Of a stretch of DNA of 8,026 nt, positions 1-6,307 are shown in pieces (the first letter of the stretch is position 1; each line of letters starts with the position of its first letter). This DNA is from JAHFUI01 sp041485905 (lineage in GTDB: Bacteria > Acidobacteriota > Vicinamibacteria > Vicinamibacterales > CAVVIG01). A program made the position numbers and the translations under genes. The notes under the pieces are model-generated. The model saw only the letters and a program-made list of their open reading frames with translations. It had not been told where the DNA came from and ran no database searches. The stretch covers positions 1-8,026 of the forward strand of contig JBGPKK010000208.1 in the NCBI GenBank assembly GCA_041485905.1. Direction: 5' to 3'.

Positions 1-1
1 C

Positions 2-280
2 ATCTTCGCGCTCGTGGACGACCGCGACCGGGCCTACTTCGGACACGACACTCGCGATCAGGACCAGGTTGGCAACCTCGACGCCAACACCCGCGCCATC
101 TTCGGACGCTCGTACGCCGGCGAACCTGACGTGCTGGTCAAACAACTCGCCGAGGACGAGGCGATCGCCGCCGCCGACACCCTGCTCCTCACCGTCCCGA
201 ACCAGTTGGGCGTGGACTACAACGCCCACGCCATCGAGAGCATCCTCAAGTACGTCGCACCGGAGCTCGGCTGGGTGTAG
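2..280 (+). CDS. LLM-class flavin-dependent oxidoreductase, C-terminal fragment
   Basis: The open frame enters from the left edge and ends at TAG 278-280, giving the last 92 residues of a larger protein. The closing segment, with ADTLLLTVPNQLGVDYN followed by a terminal APELGWV, is what I recognise as the C-terminus of luciferase-like (LLM) flavin-dependent monooxygenases, which are cytoplasmic TIM-barrel enzymes using FMN or F420. The segment RDQDQVGNLD upstream, followed by 'IFGRSYAGEPDVLVKQLAED', also fits the last helices of that fold. The substrate cannot be told because the N-terminal part and active site lie outside the window. The GTG at 14 is only an internal in-frame codon and not a start. 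The next gene begins 29 bp downstream on the same strand, so co-transcription is possible. Family assignment is from recalled motif similarity. Confidence 0.8.
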   Translation: MFALVDDRDRAYFGHDTRDQDQVGNLDANTRAIFGRSYAGEPDVLVKQLAEDEAIAAADTLLLTVPNQLGVDYNAHAIESILKYVAPELGWV

Positions 281-309
281 CTCGTGTCTTGCTGTACGCT
301 ACCGACACC

Positions 310-1158
310 ATGAGCGACGTGACGAGACGCCTCGGGGTGCTTTTTGCGGGCGCGCTGTTGTTCGCACCCGGTCAGTGGTTGAGCTACCCGACGCCAGGCA
401 CCCCGCGCGGTGCCGATGGCAAGCCCAATCTGTCCGCGAAGGCGCCGCGTGCTGCAAATGGAAAGCCCGACCTGTCGGGCGTATGGCGGACCGCCTACGA
501 CTCCCCTGACGAGAACGAGCGACTCTTCGGTCCCGGTGTGAAGGCGTTCGTCGAACCCGGCGACGACCCGAGCTCGTTTTCCAAGTACTTCCTCGACATC
601 CTGGTGGATGTCCCGCGCGACGCGAGTCCCATGCGCCCGGCCGCAGCGGAACTGTTCCGGCAGAACGCTCAGAGAAAGGCCAACAGTTCGTCCGCCCGCT
701 GCCTGCCTCAGGGGCTGCCGCGCACCGACATCAACAGCTACGCGCCGTTCAAGATCATTCAGACGCCCGGCGTCATCGCGGTGCTGTACGAGGTGGACAA
801 CACGCATCGGCAGATCTACACGGACGGACGGCCGCTGCCGGTCGACCCACAGCCCACGTGGGGCGGCTACTCAGTCGGCCGATGGGACGGCGATACGTTG
901 ATCGTCGACGCGGCGGGATTTAACGAAGGGACCTGGCTCGACTCCGGCGGACATCCCCACAGCGACGCGCTGCGCATTCAGGAGCGATTCCACCGGAGAG
1001 ATTTCGGCCACCTGGACCTCAGCGTGACCGTTGACGATCCCAAGATGTACACGAGGCCGTTCACCATCAAGGTCACCGAGCTGCTGCTGCCGGACACCGA
1101 CATTCTGGAGTCGGTCTGCAACGAGAACGAGAAAGACCTGGCGCACCTGGATAAGTAA
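310..1158 (+). CDS. Exported uncharacterised protein with GKPDLSGVW motif
   Basis: This encodes 282 residues of unknown function. I start it at ATG 310, not the in-frame TTG at 289, because 310 gives a plausible export signal (basic MSDVTRR, then hydrophobic LGVLFAGALLFAP). No good Shine-Dalgarno precedes either. Residues 35-43 (ADGKPNLSA) and 49-57 (ANGKPDLSG) form a short tandem motif leading into VWR at 58-60. I associate this signature with a large family of secreted acidobacterial proteins. The most conserved-looking block is at 186-245: GGYSVGRWDGDTLIVD, then a GFNEGTWLD segment, GHPHSDALRIQERF and DDPKMY. C131 and C270 could form a disulfide after export. His- and Asp-rich motifs in a secreted protein might suggest an enzyme or ligand binding, but no catalytic family is recognisable. 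It is convergent with the operon ending at 1411. Confidence 0.8.
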   Translation: MSDVTRRLGVLFAGALLFAPGQWLSYPTPGTPRGADGKPNLSAKAPRAANGKPDLSGVWRTAYDSPDENERLFGPGVKAFVEPGDDPSSFSKYFLDILVDVPRDASPMRPAAAELFRQNAQRKANSSSARCLPQGLPRTDINSYAPFKIIQTPGVIAVLYEVDNTHRQIYTDGRPLPVDPQPTWGGYSVGRWDGDTLIVDAAGFNEGTWLDSGGHPHSDALRIQERFHRRDFGHLDLSVTVDDPKMYTRPFTIKVTELLLPDTDILESVCNENEKDLAHLDK

Positions 1159-1228
1159 GCGCTCTCACGTGCTCTTTGCTTGGATAGAACTCTGGCCCGA
1201 AGGTGCTGAAGGTCAAGCGATCTTGTTA

Positions 1229-1266
1229 GTGTCGATCACGAAGTTTGCGTTGTTGATCGCCGACAC
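1229..1266. repeat. Imperfect inverted repeat (stem-loop) in convergent intergenic region
   Basis: Left arm GTGTCGATCA (1229-1238) pairs with right arm TGATCG-CCG-ACAC (1254-1266), giving 10 base pairs with a 3-nt bulge and a 15-nt loop. It sits between the convergent stops at 1158 and 1411, where a bidirectional terminator might be expected, but no T-tract follows on either strand. It could equally be a remnant of lost sequence. A similar sequence pair occurs at 5516-5541. The rest of 1159-1410 contains no convincing gene. Confidence 0.4.
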
Positions 1267-1335
1267 AGATGACACCGTCGGATGAGGAGGAGCGGACATC
1301 GCGCTCTAGAAAACGACGTGGCCTGAAGCTCAATC

Positions 1336-1391
1336 CGGCACGTAGGCGATCATCATGCTCCGCATTGCGCGGTGGTGACGGCGGAAGGGTC
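1336..1391 (+). repeat. Direct repeat, copy 1 (downstream side of the three-gene operon)
   Basis: Positions 1336-1364 are identical over 29 bp to 5363-5391 in the same orientation. The repeat begins CGGCACGTAGGCGATC and ends ATGCTCCGCA. After a diverged stretch of 16 nt (17 in the other copy), an 11-bp match GCGGAAGGGTC (1381-1391) follows. This copy ends 19 bp beyond the TIGR03435 stop codon at 1411. No transposase or classical terminal inverted repeat is attached. Confidence 0.9.
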
Positions 1392-1410
1392 TCCGAATTC
1401 GGACTGGTAT

Positions 1411-2880
1411 TCAGTGTTCCCTCGGCCTCTCAACGCGATCGACGACGAGAAACCGTCCAGGCCCGCTGGCTGGCTCGAGCTTCAGGCCGAGTTGTTCCCG
1501 AAGCGCCGTGAAGATGGAGCGGCCGTCCGCGGGTGCGATCGGTTCGTGATCAGGGCGAGGCGCGAATTCCAGATGGAAATCAAACCGCCCCGGGAAGCCC
1601 GTTCGGTCGCTGACGCGGCGGCCGATGAACGGTTGCGCGCTCAGAAACCTGGAAAGCTCCTCAATCGTTGCCCCTTCCACGTTCAGGCGCGAGACCGTGC
1701 TCGTTAGAGAAATCTCACTGGAACACCATCGCTCACCGGCCGCAAGGGCCGGCGGCTCGAAGTCGTCTCGCGCGGCATCGAGCGACGTGCAGCGTCCTGC
1801 TGCCGTGACCCGTTGCAGTTTCTGATACCACCCATCCGCCTTGGTCAGTTCGTAGACCGGCACATCTCTGGTTTCGTAGTGGACCTTCAATTTGAAGCGG
1901 TCCTCCAGAAGCGTTTGCAGCATGAGGCCGGCCATCAGCGGCGTGCTCGACGCGCTCTTCGCTGTGGCGTCGACGGTGTAACCATCGGATCGAATCCAGG
2001 ACGGTCCTCCGGTGACAACCGTTCCACTTTCGCCAACCGCCCAGCGTGAATGGCCGAGGCCATTCTCGTACTGCACATACGCCGTCGCGGCGAGGGACGC
2101 CACCGTCTGGCAGTCCAGGGTCATTCTTCCTGAAGACATGCTTTGTGAGTGGCTTTGCGGAGCATTTCGTTCTCGTCCTGCTGCTGCGGCGCCATCGGCG
2201 CATCGCCTGATCGTGGCCGCTTCGAATCGGGGCCTGGGAGGCGGCGACGTTTCCCGCACGATCAGCGCCGCCATCATCATTCGCAGGCGTGGCTCGTTGG
2301 CGTAGCCATGCAGCGTGACGTGGTACACGACACCACCTCGCTGCCAGGCATAGGAGATGTGGCTGCTGTATTGGCCGCCATCAGGGTACGGCGCCACCTG
2401 GCACGCCTCCACCCGCTGCCCCTCCAGTTCCAGGAAACGGCACTGCGATGGCTTTTTCGAGTCGACAGCATGGAGTTCATCGACCAGCCACTTGCGTTCC
2501 TTCTGGTCAGTGGCGACCCAGATCGTCCAGTGGCCACCGTTGGCCTCGACGTCGCGCCCGTTGATGGAGTTCAGCGCGCTGCTCATCAGGTCGAGCCCAC
2601 CGTCATCTCTCAGCTCGATCGGACCGTCCGGTACCAGGGGAGGGCAAGGATTGACGTGCATCTCGCGCAGAATCTCGGTACAGGCCGCGACGTATTCCGG
2701 AGGAAGGCGCCGGGTCAGCCCGAGCGCCGCCTCCGACGTTCCCAGCGGGGCGGGGACGTCCGGCCGCGTCCAAGCCGGAGGGGAGGGCGGCCGACGCTCC
2801 GCATCCTGCGTTCGGCCCACACGGCCGCTCGGCGCCAGCAGTGCGCACAACAGCGTCGTCGTCCACAACCTTCGATACAT
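1411..2880 (-). CDS. Exported two-domain protein with C-terminal TIGR03435 domain
   Basis: This encodes 489 residues starting at ATG 2880, preceded by a GGGG stretch 4 nt upstream. The N-terminus (MYRRLWTTTLLCALLAPSG) looks like a signal peptide, so the protein is probably periplasmic or extracellular. Residues about 218-489 match my recollection of the TIGR03435 family, which is abundant in soil Acidobacteria and of unknown function. The signs are the FEAATIRRC opening (219-227, usually FEVAS-like), GGPSWIRSDGYTVDATA (291-307), LLEDRFKLKVHYETRDVPVY (324-343), SDRTGFPGRFDFHLEF (424-439) and a closing LREQLGLKLEP segment. Residues about 50-210 form an extra domain I do not recognise, with C67, C79, C147, C160, a CPPLVPDGPIEL motif and the aromatic 'GGHWTIWVATD' stretch. 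TIGR03435 proteins usually lack such an extension. It is the last gene of the probable operon, 27 bp after the sugar dehydrogenase stop. The role is unknown; domain assignment is firm for the C-terminus only. Confidence 0.85.
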   Translation of the reverse strand: MYRRLWTTTLLCALLAPSGRVGRTQDAERRPPSPPAWTRPDVPAPLGTSEAALGLTRRLPPEYVAACTEILREMHVNPCPPLVPDGPIELRDDGGLDLMSSALNSINGRDVEANGGHWTIWVATDQKERKWLVDELHAVDSKKPSQCRFLELEGQRVEACQVAPYPDGGQYSSHISYAWQRGGVVYHVTLHGYANEPRLRMMMAALIVRETSPPPRPRFEAATIRRCADGAAAAGRERNAPQSHSQSMSSGRMTLDCQTVASLAATAYVQYENGLGHSRWAVGESGTVVTGGPSWIRSDGYTVDATAKSASSTPLMAGLMLQTLLEDRFKLKVHYETRDVPVYELTKADGWYQKLQRVTAAGRCTSLDAARDDFEPPALAAGERWCSSEISLTSTVSRLNVEGATIEELSRFLSAQPFIGRRVSDRTGFPGRFDFHLEFAPRPDHEPIAPADGRSIFTALREQLGLKLEPASGPGRFLVVDRVERPREH

Positions 2881-2907
2881 ATCGCCCCGGTTCGTGAGAC
2901 GCAGACT

Positions 2908-4167
2908 TCAGCCCTTCTTCACGAGCCGCAGGATCTTGCCGTCGGCGCCGTCCGTGAGCACGAACAGCGAGCCGTCGGGCCCCTCGTTCACCGCGCGGAT
3001 ACGCGCGTTCAGATCTTTCAGCAGTCGCTCCTCGGCCACGACGCGGTTGCCGTCGAGCACGAGACGCACCAGATACCGTCCCACAAGGGACGACACGAAC
3101 AGGTTGCCGCTCCACGCGCGGAACATCCTTCCGGTGTAGAACGCGATTCCCGCTGGCGCTATGTCGGGCGTCCAGAAGTACACCGGCTGCTCCATGCCCG
3201 CTTGCACGGTCCTGTCGCCGTTGATCGGCTTGCCGGTGTAGTCGCGCCCGTAGCCGATCACCGGGAACCCGTAGTTCTTCCCCTTCTCAACCGCATTGAT
3301 CTCGTCGCCTCCACGCGGACCGTGCTCGGTGGCCCAGAGCGTTCCGGTCTTCGGATGGATCGCCATCCCCTGGTCGTCGCGAAAGCCGAGCGCGTAAATC
3401 TCGGGGCGCACGCCAGCCTTTCCGACGAACGGGTTGTCCTTGGGGATGGTGCCGTCGGCGTTGATGCGGAGCACCTTGCCCATCAGGCTGTCCAGTTGCT
3501 GCGGCTGCATCCAGTCTGCCGACACGATGCCCAGACCCGCAGGCACGGTGGTCGTCACTAGCAGCGTTCCGTCGTTGGCTTGAATCACGCGCCCGCCCGT
3601 GCCCTCCGCGTCGAGCAGGTCCTTCACGCCCTCGAGGCGCTTCTCGTCCGCCGACAGTTGCGCGCGGGCGACATGTACGTGCGCGGGCGACCGCTGCGAC
3701 GACGGATCGACACCCGCGGGAAGCACGGCATAGGTGAAGTAGATCGTGCGGTTGGTCGCAAAGCCTTTGTCGGGGTGCACGCTGAACAGGCTCTGACCGG
3801 TCGCATACATGTCCGACGGCATGCCCGCGAGCGGCTCCGAGGCCTTGCCGTCCTTACCGATGATCCGGATGCGGCCGTTGCGCTCGGCGAGGAGGATGCG
3901 GCCGTCCGGCAGGAACTGGAACGCCGCGCCGTTCACGCCTTGCGCAAACGTCTCGACCGTGAACACCTCTGTCTTCGCGGGCATAGGCGCGCGCGTCTGA
4001 CCCAGCCACTGCGGGATCGGCTGGTAACCGTCCGGCGCCGCGCTCTCCCCAGCCGGTTGCTGGCCCGGCGCCTGCGCCGGCGGGCGCGGAACGGTCTTCG
4101 TTTGAGCGGTCAGCACAGCGCCCAGCGCAACACACGCCACGCCGGCAACGAGCAAGCGACGAATCAT
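2908..4167 (-). CDS. PQQ-dependent sugar (sorbosone) dehydrogenase family protein
   Basis: This encodes 419 residues. I chose ATG 4167: it follows GGGGGA with a 3-nt gap and opens a clean signal peptide (MIRRLLVAGVACVALGAVLTAQ). ATG 4188 overlaps the upstream stop but has a poor site. Family members are six-bladed propellers that use PQQ and calcium in the periplasm to oxidise aldoses to lactones. Visible motifs are the blade strand FLPDGRILLAERNGRIRII (85-103), VHPDKGFATNRTIYFTYAV (130-148), GFRDDQGMAIHP (261-272), ATEHGPRGGDEIN (279-291) with KNYGFPVIGYG (297-307), and ARIRAVNEGPDGSLFVLTD (388-406). Oddly, where the family has H-x-GGR carrying the catalytic base (His144 in Acinetobacter soluble GDH), this protein reads EGTGGR, with Gly189 in the His position. 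It may therefore act differently, or bind sugar without oxidising it. It lies 17 bp after the SMP-30 gene and probably shares its transcript. Confidence 0.85.
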   Translation of the reverse strand: MIRRLLVAGVACVALGAVLTAQTKTVPRPPAQAPGQQPAGESAAPDGYQPIPQWLGQTRAPMPAKTEVFTVETFAQGVNGAAFQFLPDGRILLAERNGRIRIIGKDGKASEPLAGMPSDMYATGQSLFSVHPDKGFATNRTIYFTYAVLPAGVDPSSQRSPAHVHVARAQLSADEKRLEGVKDLLDAEGTGGRVIQANDGTLLVTTTVPAGLGIVSADWMQPQQLDSLMGKVLRINADGTIPKDNPFVGKAGVRPEIYALGFRDDQGMAIHPKTGTLWATEHGPRGGDEINAVEKGKNYGFPVIGYGRDYTGKPINGDRTVQAGMEQPVYFWTPDIAPAGIAFYTGRMFRAWSGNLFVSSLVGRYLVRLVLDGNRVVAEERLLKDLNARIRAVNEGPDGSLFVLTDGADGKILRLVKKG

Positions 4168-4184
4168 GGTTCCCCCAAACGCGA

Positions 4185-5312
4185 TCATCTCTTCACGTCA
4201 TACGCCGGCACGATGCCTGGCGTCTTCAGCTGGATCGTGTAGACGGCGTCGCAGCCTGCGATGAAGAGGGTCTTGCCATCAGGACCGCCGAACGCCTCGT
4301 TGGTCGCACAGATCTGTCTCTTGGGCTCACCGCCGTAGATCGGCAGGTTGATGGTGCCGAGGAGTGTGCCCGCAGGTGAGGTGATGCGGATGATACCGGG
4401 GCCACCGCCACCGGCCGAGAAGACATTGCCCGCCCTGTCGGTCTTCTGGCCGTCGCCGATGCCGGTTCCTTCAGTGAACACCGTAAACGCACCGAGCGTG
4501 CCGTCGGGATTGACGGCATAACGCCTCATCTGGCGGCCGGACGTGGACAGGTACATCCACGTGCCGTCTGGAGAAAGCGCGATGCCGTTCGGCGTGCCGC
4601 CGAGATCGGCGCCGCTGAGCACAAGGGTCGTCTTGCCGTCCTTGATTCGGTAGATGCCGTTCTGCAGCTGCTTGTCGGGATTCCTGCCCCCGTCGCGCAG
4701 GCCAAAATCGTTATCCGTCACGTAGACCGCTTCGTCTGCGGCGACGGCAATGTCGTTCGGGCCGCTGAACCGCTGACCGTTCATGCCGCTCGAAAGCACC
4801 GTGTGCGTGCCGTCCTTTTCGAGACGCATCACCTGGCGATCGTTGTCGGCGCACCAGATCACACGGCCCTGGTGATCCATTCCCGTGCAGGATGGACCAA
4901 TGAGCAGCACGTGGCTGCGACCGGAGCGAGTTTGGGTGCCGACGTGTTCCGGATCGCTGCCCGTATAGCCGGCCTTCTCCATGAACACGGAGACCTGATT
5001 CTGGGGCGTGACCCGGTAGAGCACGTTGTCGAGCAGGCCGGCCACGATCCAGTAGCCGGTCGTGCCATCGGCGATCCAGAGCCCGCCTTCCGTGAGACCA
5101 AAGCCACGAGCCAGCTCGACCAACTTGGCGTCAGGCGAGATGATGTCGTCGAGCGCCGGATCGGCCTTGGTGATCGAGAAGGGCGTGGCCGCCGGCGGCG
5201 GGCCGTCGCCGCGCATCTGCGGACCCGCCGGACCGCGCTGCGCCCCGAGGGACGCAGCGGCGACGAGAATCAGAGCGATCGCAAAGGCGTGGGACCAGAA
5301 GGCCTTCTTCAC
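4185..5312 (-). CDS. Exported SMP-30/gluconolactonase-like beta-propeller
   Basis: This encodes 375 residues. I chose GTG 5312 because it follows GGAGA with a 9-nt spacing and begins a signal peptide (MKKAFWSHAFAIALILVAAASLGAQ). The frame stays open to 5540, but that extension is not protein-like. SMP-30/gluconolactonase proteins hydrolyse sugar lactones with a divalent metal. Candidate metal or active-site residues are in the expected order: E75 (GLTEGGLW), N186 (GPNDIAV), N242 (TPNGIALSPDG) and D287 (GIGDGQKTDRAGNVF). C143, C154, C335 and C354 could form disulfides in the periplasm. As first gene of the likely operon, followed 17 bp later by a PQQ sugar dehydrogenase-like gene, it could hydrolyse the lactone made by that enzyme; this is inference from context. 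Other SMP-30 members are lactonases for unrelated compounds, so the substrate is open. The promoter should lie in 5313-5617, but I see no clear one. Confidence 0.85.
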   Translation of the reverse strand: MKKAFWSHAFAIALILVAAASLGAQRGPAGPQMRGDGPPPAATPFSITKADPALDDIISPDAKLVELARGFGLTEGGLWIADGTTGYWIVAGLLDNVLYRVTPQNQVSVFMEKAGYTGSDPEHVGTQTRSGRSHVLLIGPSCTGMDHQGRVIWCADNDRQVMRLEKDGTHTVLSSGMNGQRFSGPNDIAVAADEAVYVTDNDFGLRDGGRNPDKQLQNGIYRIKDGKTTLVLSGADLGGTPNGIALSPDGTWMYLSTSGRQMRRYAVNPDGTLGAFTVFTEGTGIGDGQKTDRAGNVFSAGGGGPGIIRITSPAGTLLGTINLPIYGGEPKRQICATNEAFGGPDGKTLFIAGCDAVYTIQLKTPGIVPAYDVKR

Positions 5313-5362
5313 AGTGGATCTTCTCCAGTTGTCGTTGATTCCGAGATCGCCCACGCTAAGGA

Positions 5363-5419
5363 CGGCACGTAGGCGATCATCATGCTCCGCACGGCGCCGT
5401 ACAGTAAAGCGGAAGGGTC
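5363..5419 (+). repeat. Direct repeat, copy 2 (upstream side of the three-gene operon)
   Basis: Identical to 1336-1364 over the first 29 bp (5363-5391), then diverged for 17 nt, then identical for 11 bp (5409-5419, GCGGAAGGGTC). It ends 50 bp before the GTG start of the SMP-30 gene at 5312, so it lies in the presumed leader or promoter zone. Read on the minus strand, one frame gives DPSALLYGAVRSMMIAYVP. The same frame continues to a stop close to the SMP-30 start, so an origin in a fragmentary coding sequence is possible. Confidence 0.9.
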
Positions 5420-5515
5420 GCTCGTGGGAGAATAGCGGGACTATTTGAGGGAGGAGCAACGCCGCCAGCTGGGATGCACGGTGAAGATCACGAGCAGCGC
5501 GTAGGTCGTCGTTCT

Positions 5516-5541
5516 GGTGTCGATCGTCTGTCGCCGGCACC
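5516..5541. repeat. Hairpin-like pair resembling 1229-1266
   Basis: GGTGTCG (5516-5522) can pair with CGGCACC (5535-5541), seven pairs including one G-T wobble. Its arms share GTGTCGATC (9 of 9) and TCGCCGRCAC (9 of 10) with the stem-loop at 1229-1266, but with 5 nt instead of 19 between them. The similarity may be chance at this length. Confidence 0.3.
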
Positions 5542-5617
5542 GAAGATCAGGGCAACCTCCAGCGGCACGGTCAAGGGAGACGCGATGACGCTGAAGGTCG
5601 TGGTCGAGGCTGAAGAG

Positions 5618-6307
5618 TCAGAGCCGCCGGAATACAGACTTCTTCGTGGGTAAGAAGGCAACCTGATGAAGTGCCGGTGACGCCATCAGCAGCAAGGCCA
5701 CCCAGAACAGCGGCCAGTTGAACGTCGTCGGCAGCACCTGCAGGACCGCGCCACGGCCATCCGGCAGCGCCCGCCAGGCGTCGATCATGAAGACGGCGAG
5801 CGCCAGCACGATACCGACCCAGCCAAGCGCCCGCGCCCAGCGGGCGTCGGTCGCAGCATCACCCGACTGCGTCGCGAGCGTGCCCCACAGGATCATCACC
5901 AGCGCAATACTGACTGGCGCGAGCACAGGCCCCCACCATGGAAGCGGCAGCAGGAACAGGATGTCCCAGTCCAGCAGCGTCCTCGGCCAGCCCGAGATGA
6001 GTCGAAGGAAGACGTAATAAAAGATGTCCCAGGCGCCGAACGCAAGCATCGCGTAACCGGCGCGACGCCGCCACGTGCGCCCCGCGAGCACCCCCAGCGT
6101 GGCGATCATGACAAGCGTGGCCGCCTCGCGCCACAACTCGACGTTGCCCAGCGCTCCGTTCATCGGCAGCGGGTCTGCCTGGTACGGCTCGATCCGATCG
6201 ACGAGCGCGCGGATGTAAAACACGCTTGCGGCTTCGACCCAGGCCATCGCGATCGCGAAGCCCATGACGATCGCCCAGCGCGTTCGCTCCGAAAGGTGAC
6301 CGGTCAT
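5618..6307 (-). CDS. Six-helix integral membrane protein of unknown function
   Basis: This encodes 229 residues. ATG 6307 is chosen because GGAGG lies 7 nt upstream, inside the end of ispH. GTG 6310 would add one residue with worse spacing. Hydrophobic segments at about 12-34, 59-76, 84-104, 117-141, 159-177 and 197-217 predict six membrane helices. The segment WDIFYYVFLRLISGWPRTLL (93-112), followed by a DWDILFLLPLPWWGPV stretch (113-128), is rich in aromatic residues and acidic residues within or near the membrane, and looks like a conserved core. I recognise no named family or catalytic motif. The start codon overlaps the ispH stop by one base (TGATG), so the two are translationally coupled and on one transcript. 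A role linked to isoprenoids or quinones can be guessed only from this coupling. No terminator is evident after the stop. Confidence 0.8.
   Translation of the reverse strand: MTGHLSERTRWAIVMGFAIAMAWVEAASVFYIRALVDRIEPYQADPLPMNGALGNVELWREAATLVMIATLGVLAGRTWRRRAGYAMLAFGAWDIFYYVFLRLISGWPRTLLDWDILFLLPLPWWGPVLAPVSIALVMILWGTLATQSGDAATDARWARALGWVGIVLALAVFMIDAWRALPDGRGAVLQVLPTTFNWPLFWVALLLMASPALHQVAFLPTKKSVFRRL

Larger units (their letters stand above)
5313..5617. other. 305-bp gene-free region upstream of the SMP-30 operon
   Basis: This region lies between the SMP-30 start and the stop of the membrane protein gene; both genes are on the minus strand. It holds copy 2 of the direct repeat (5363-5419), a 10-bp palindrome ACGGCGCCGT (5391-5400) inside it, and the hairpin-like pair at 5516-5541. 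I cannot name a convincing sigma-70 promoter. On the minus strand there are short protein-like stretches in different frames (TVPLEVALIFGAG near 5570-5535, then TTTYALLVIFTVHPSW near 5515-5465), hydrophobic and separated by a frame change. They may be remnants of a lost membrane protein gene or may be coincidental. Confidence 0.5.

Noticed and set aside
1223..1266. Integron attC-like site suggested by GTTAG next to the stem-loop
   Set aside because: The core sites do not match the attC consensus on both sides, and no integrase or cassette array is seen.
1269..1707. Plus-strand open frames between the exported protein gene and the TIGR03435 gene
   Set aside because: They are arginine-rich, overlap the real minus-strand gene, and lack start signals or recognisable motifs.
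2149..3561. Plus-strand open frame of 470 codons opposite the TIGR03435 and dehydrogenase genes
   Set aside because: Its product is Arg/His-rich without family motifs, and it spans the boundary between two well-supported minus-strand genes. It is an antisense shadow of GC-rich codon use.
4168..4188. Earlier ATG (4188) for the sugar dehydrogenase, overlapping the SMP-30 stop as ATGA
   Set aside because: The overlap is tempting, but ATG 4167 has GGGGGA just upstream and gives a normal signal peptide starting MIRR.
5313..5540. N-terminal extension of the SMP-30 frame by 76 codons
   Set aside because: The GTG at 5312 has a ribosome binding site and begins a classic signal peptide. The extension is charged, crosses the direct repeat, and would bury the signal peptide.
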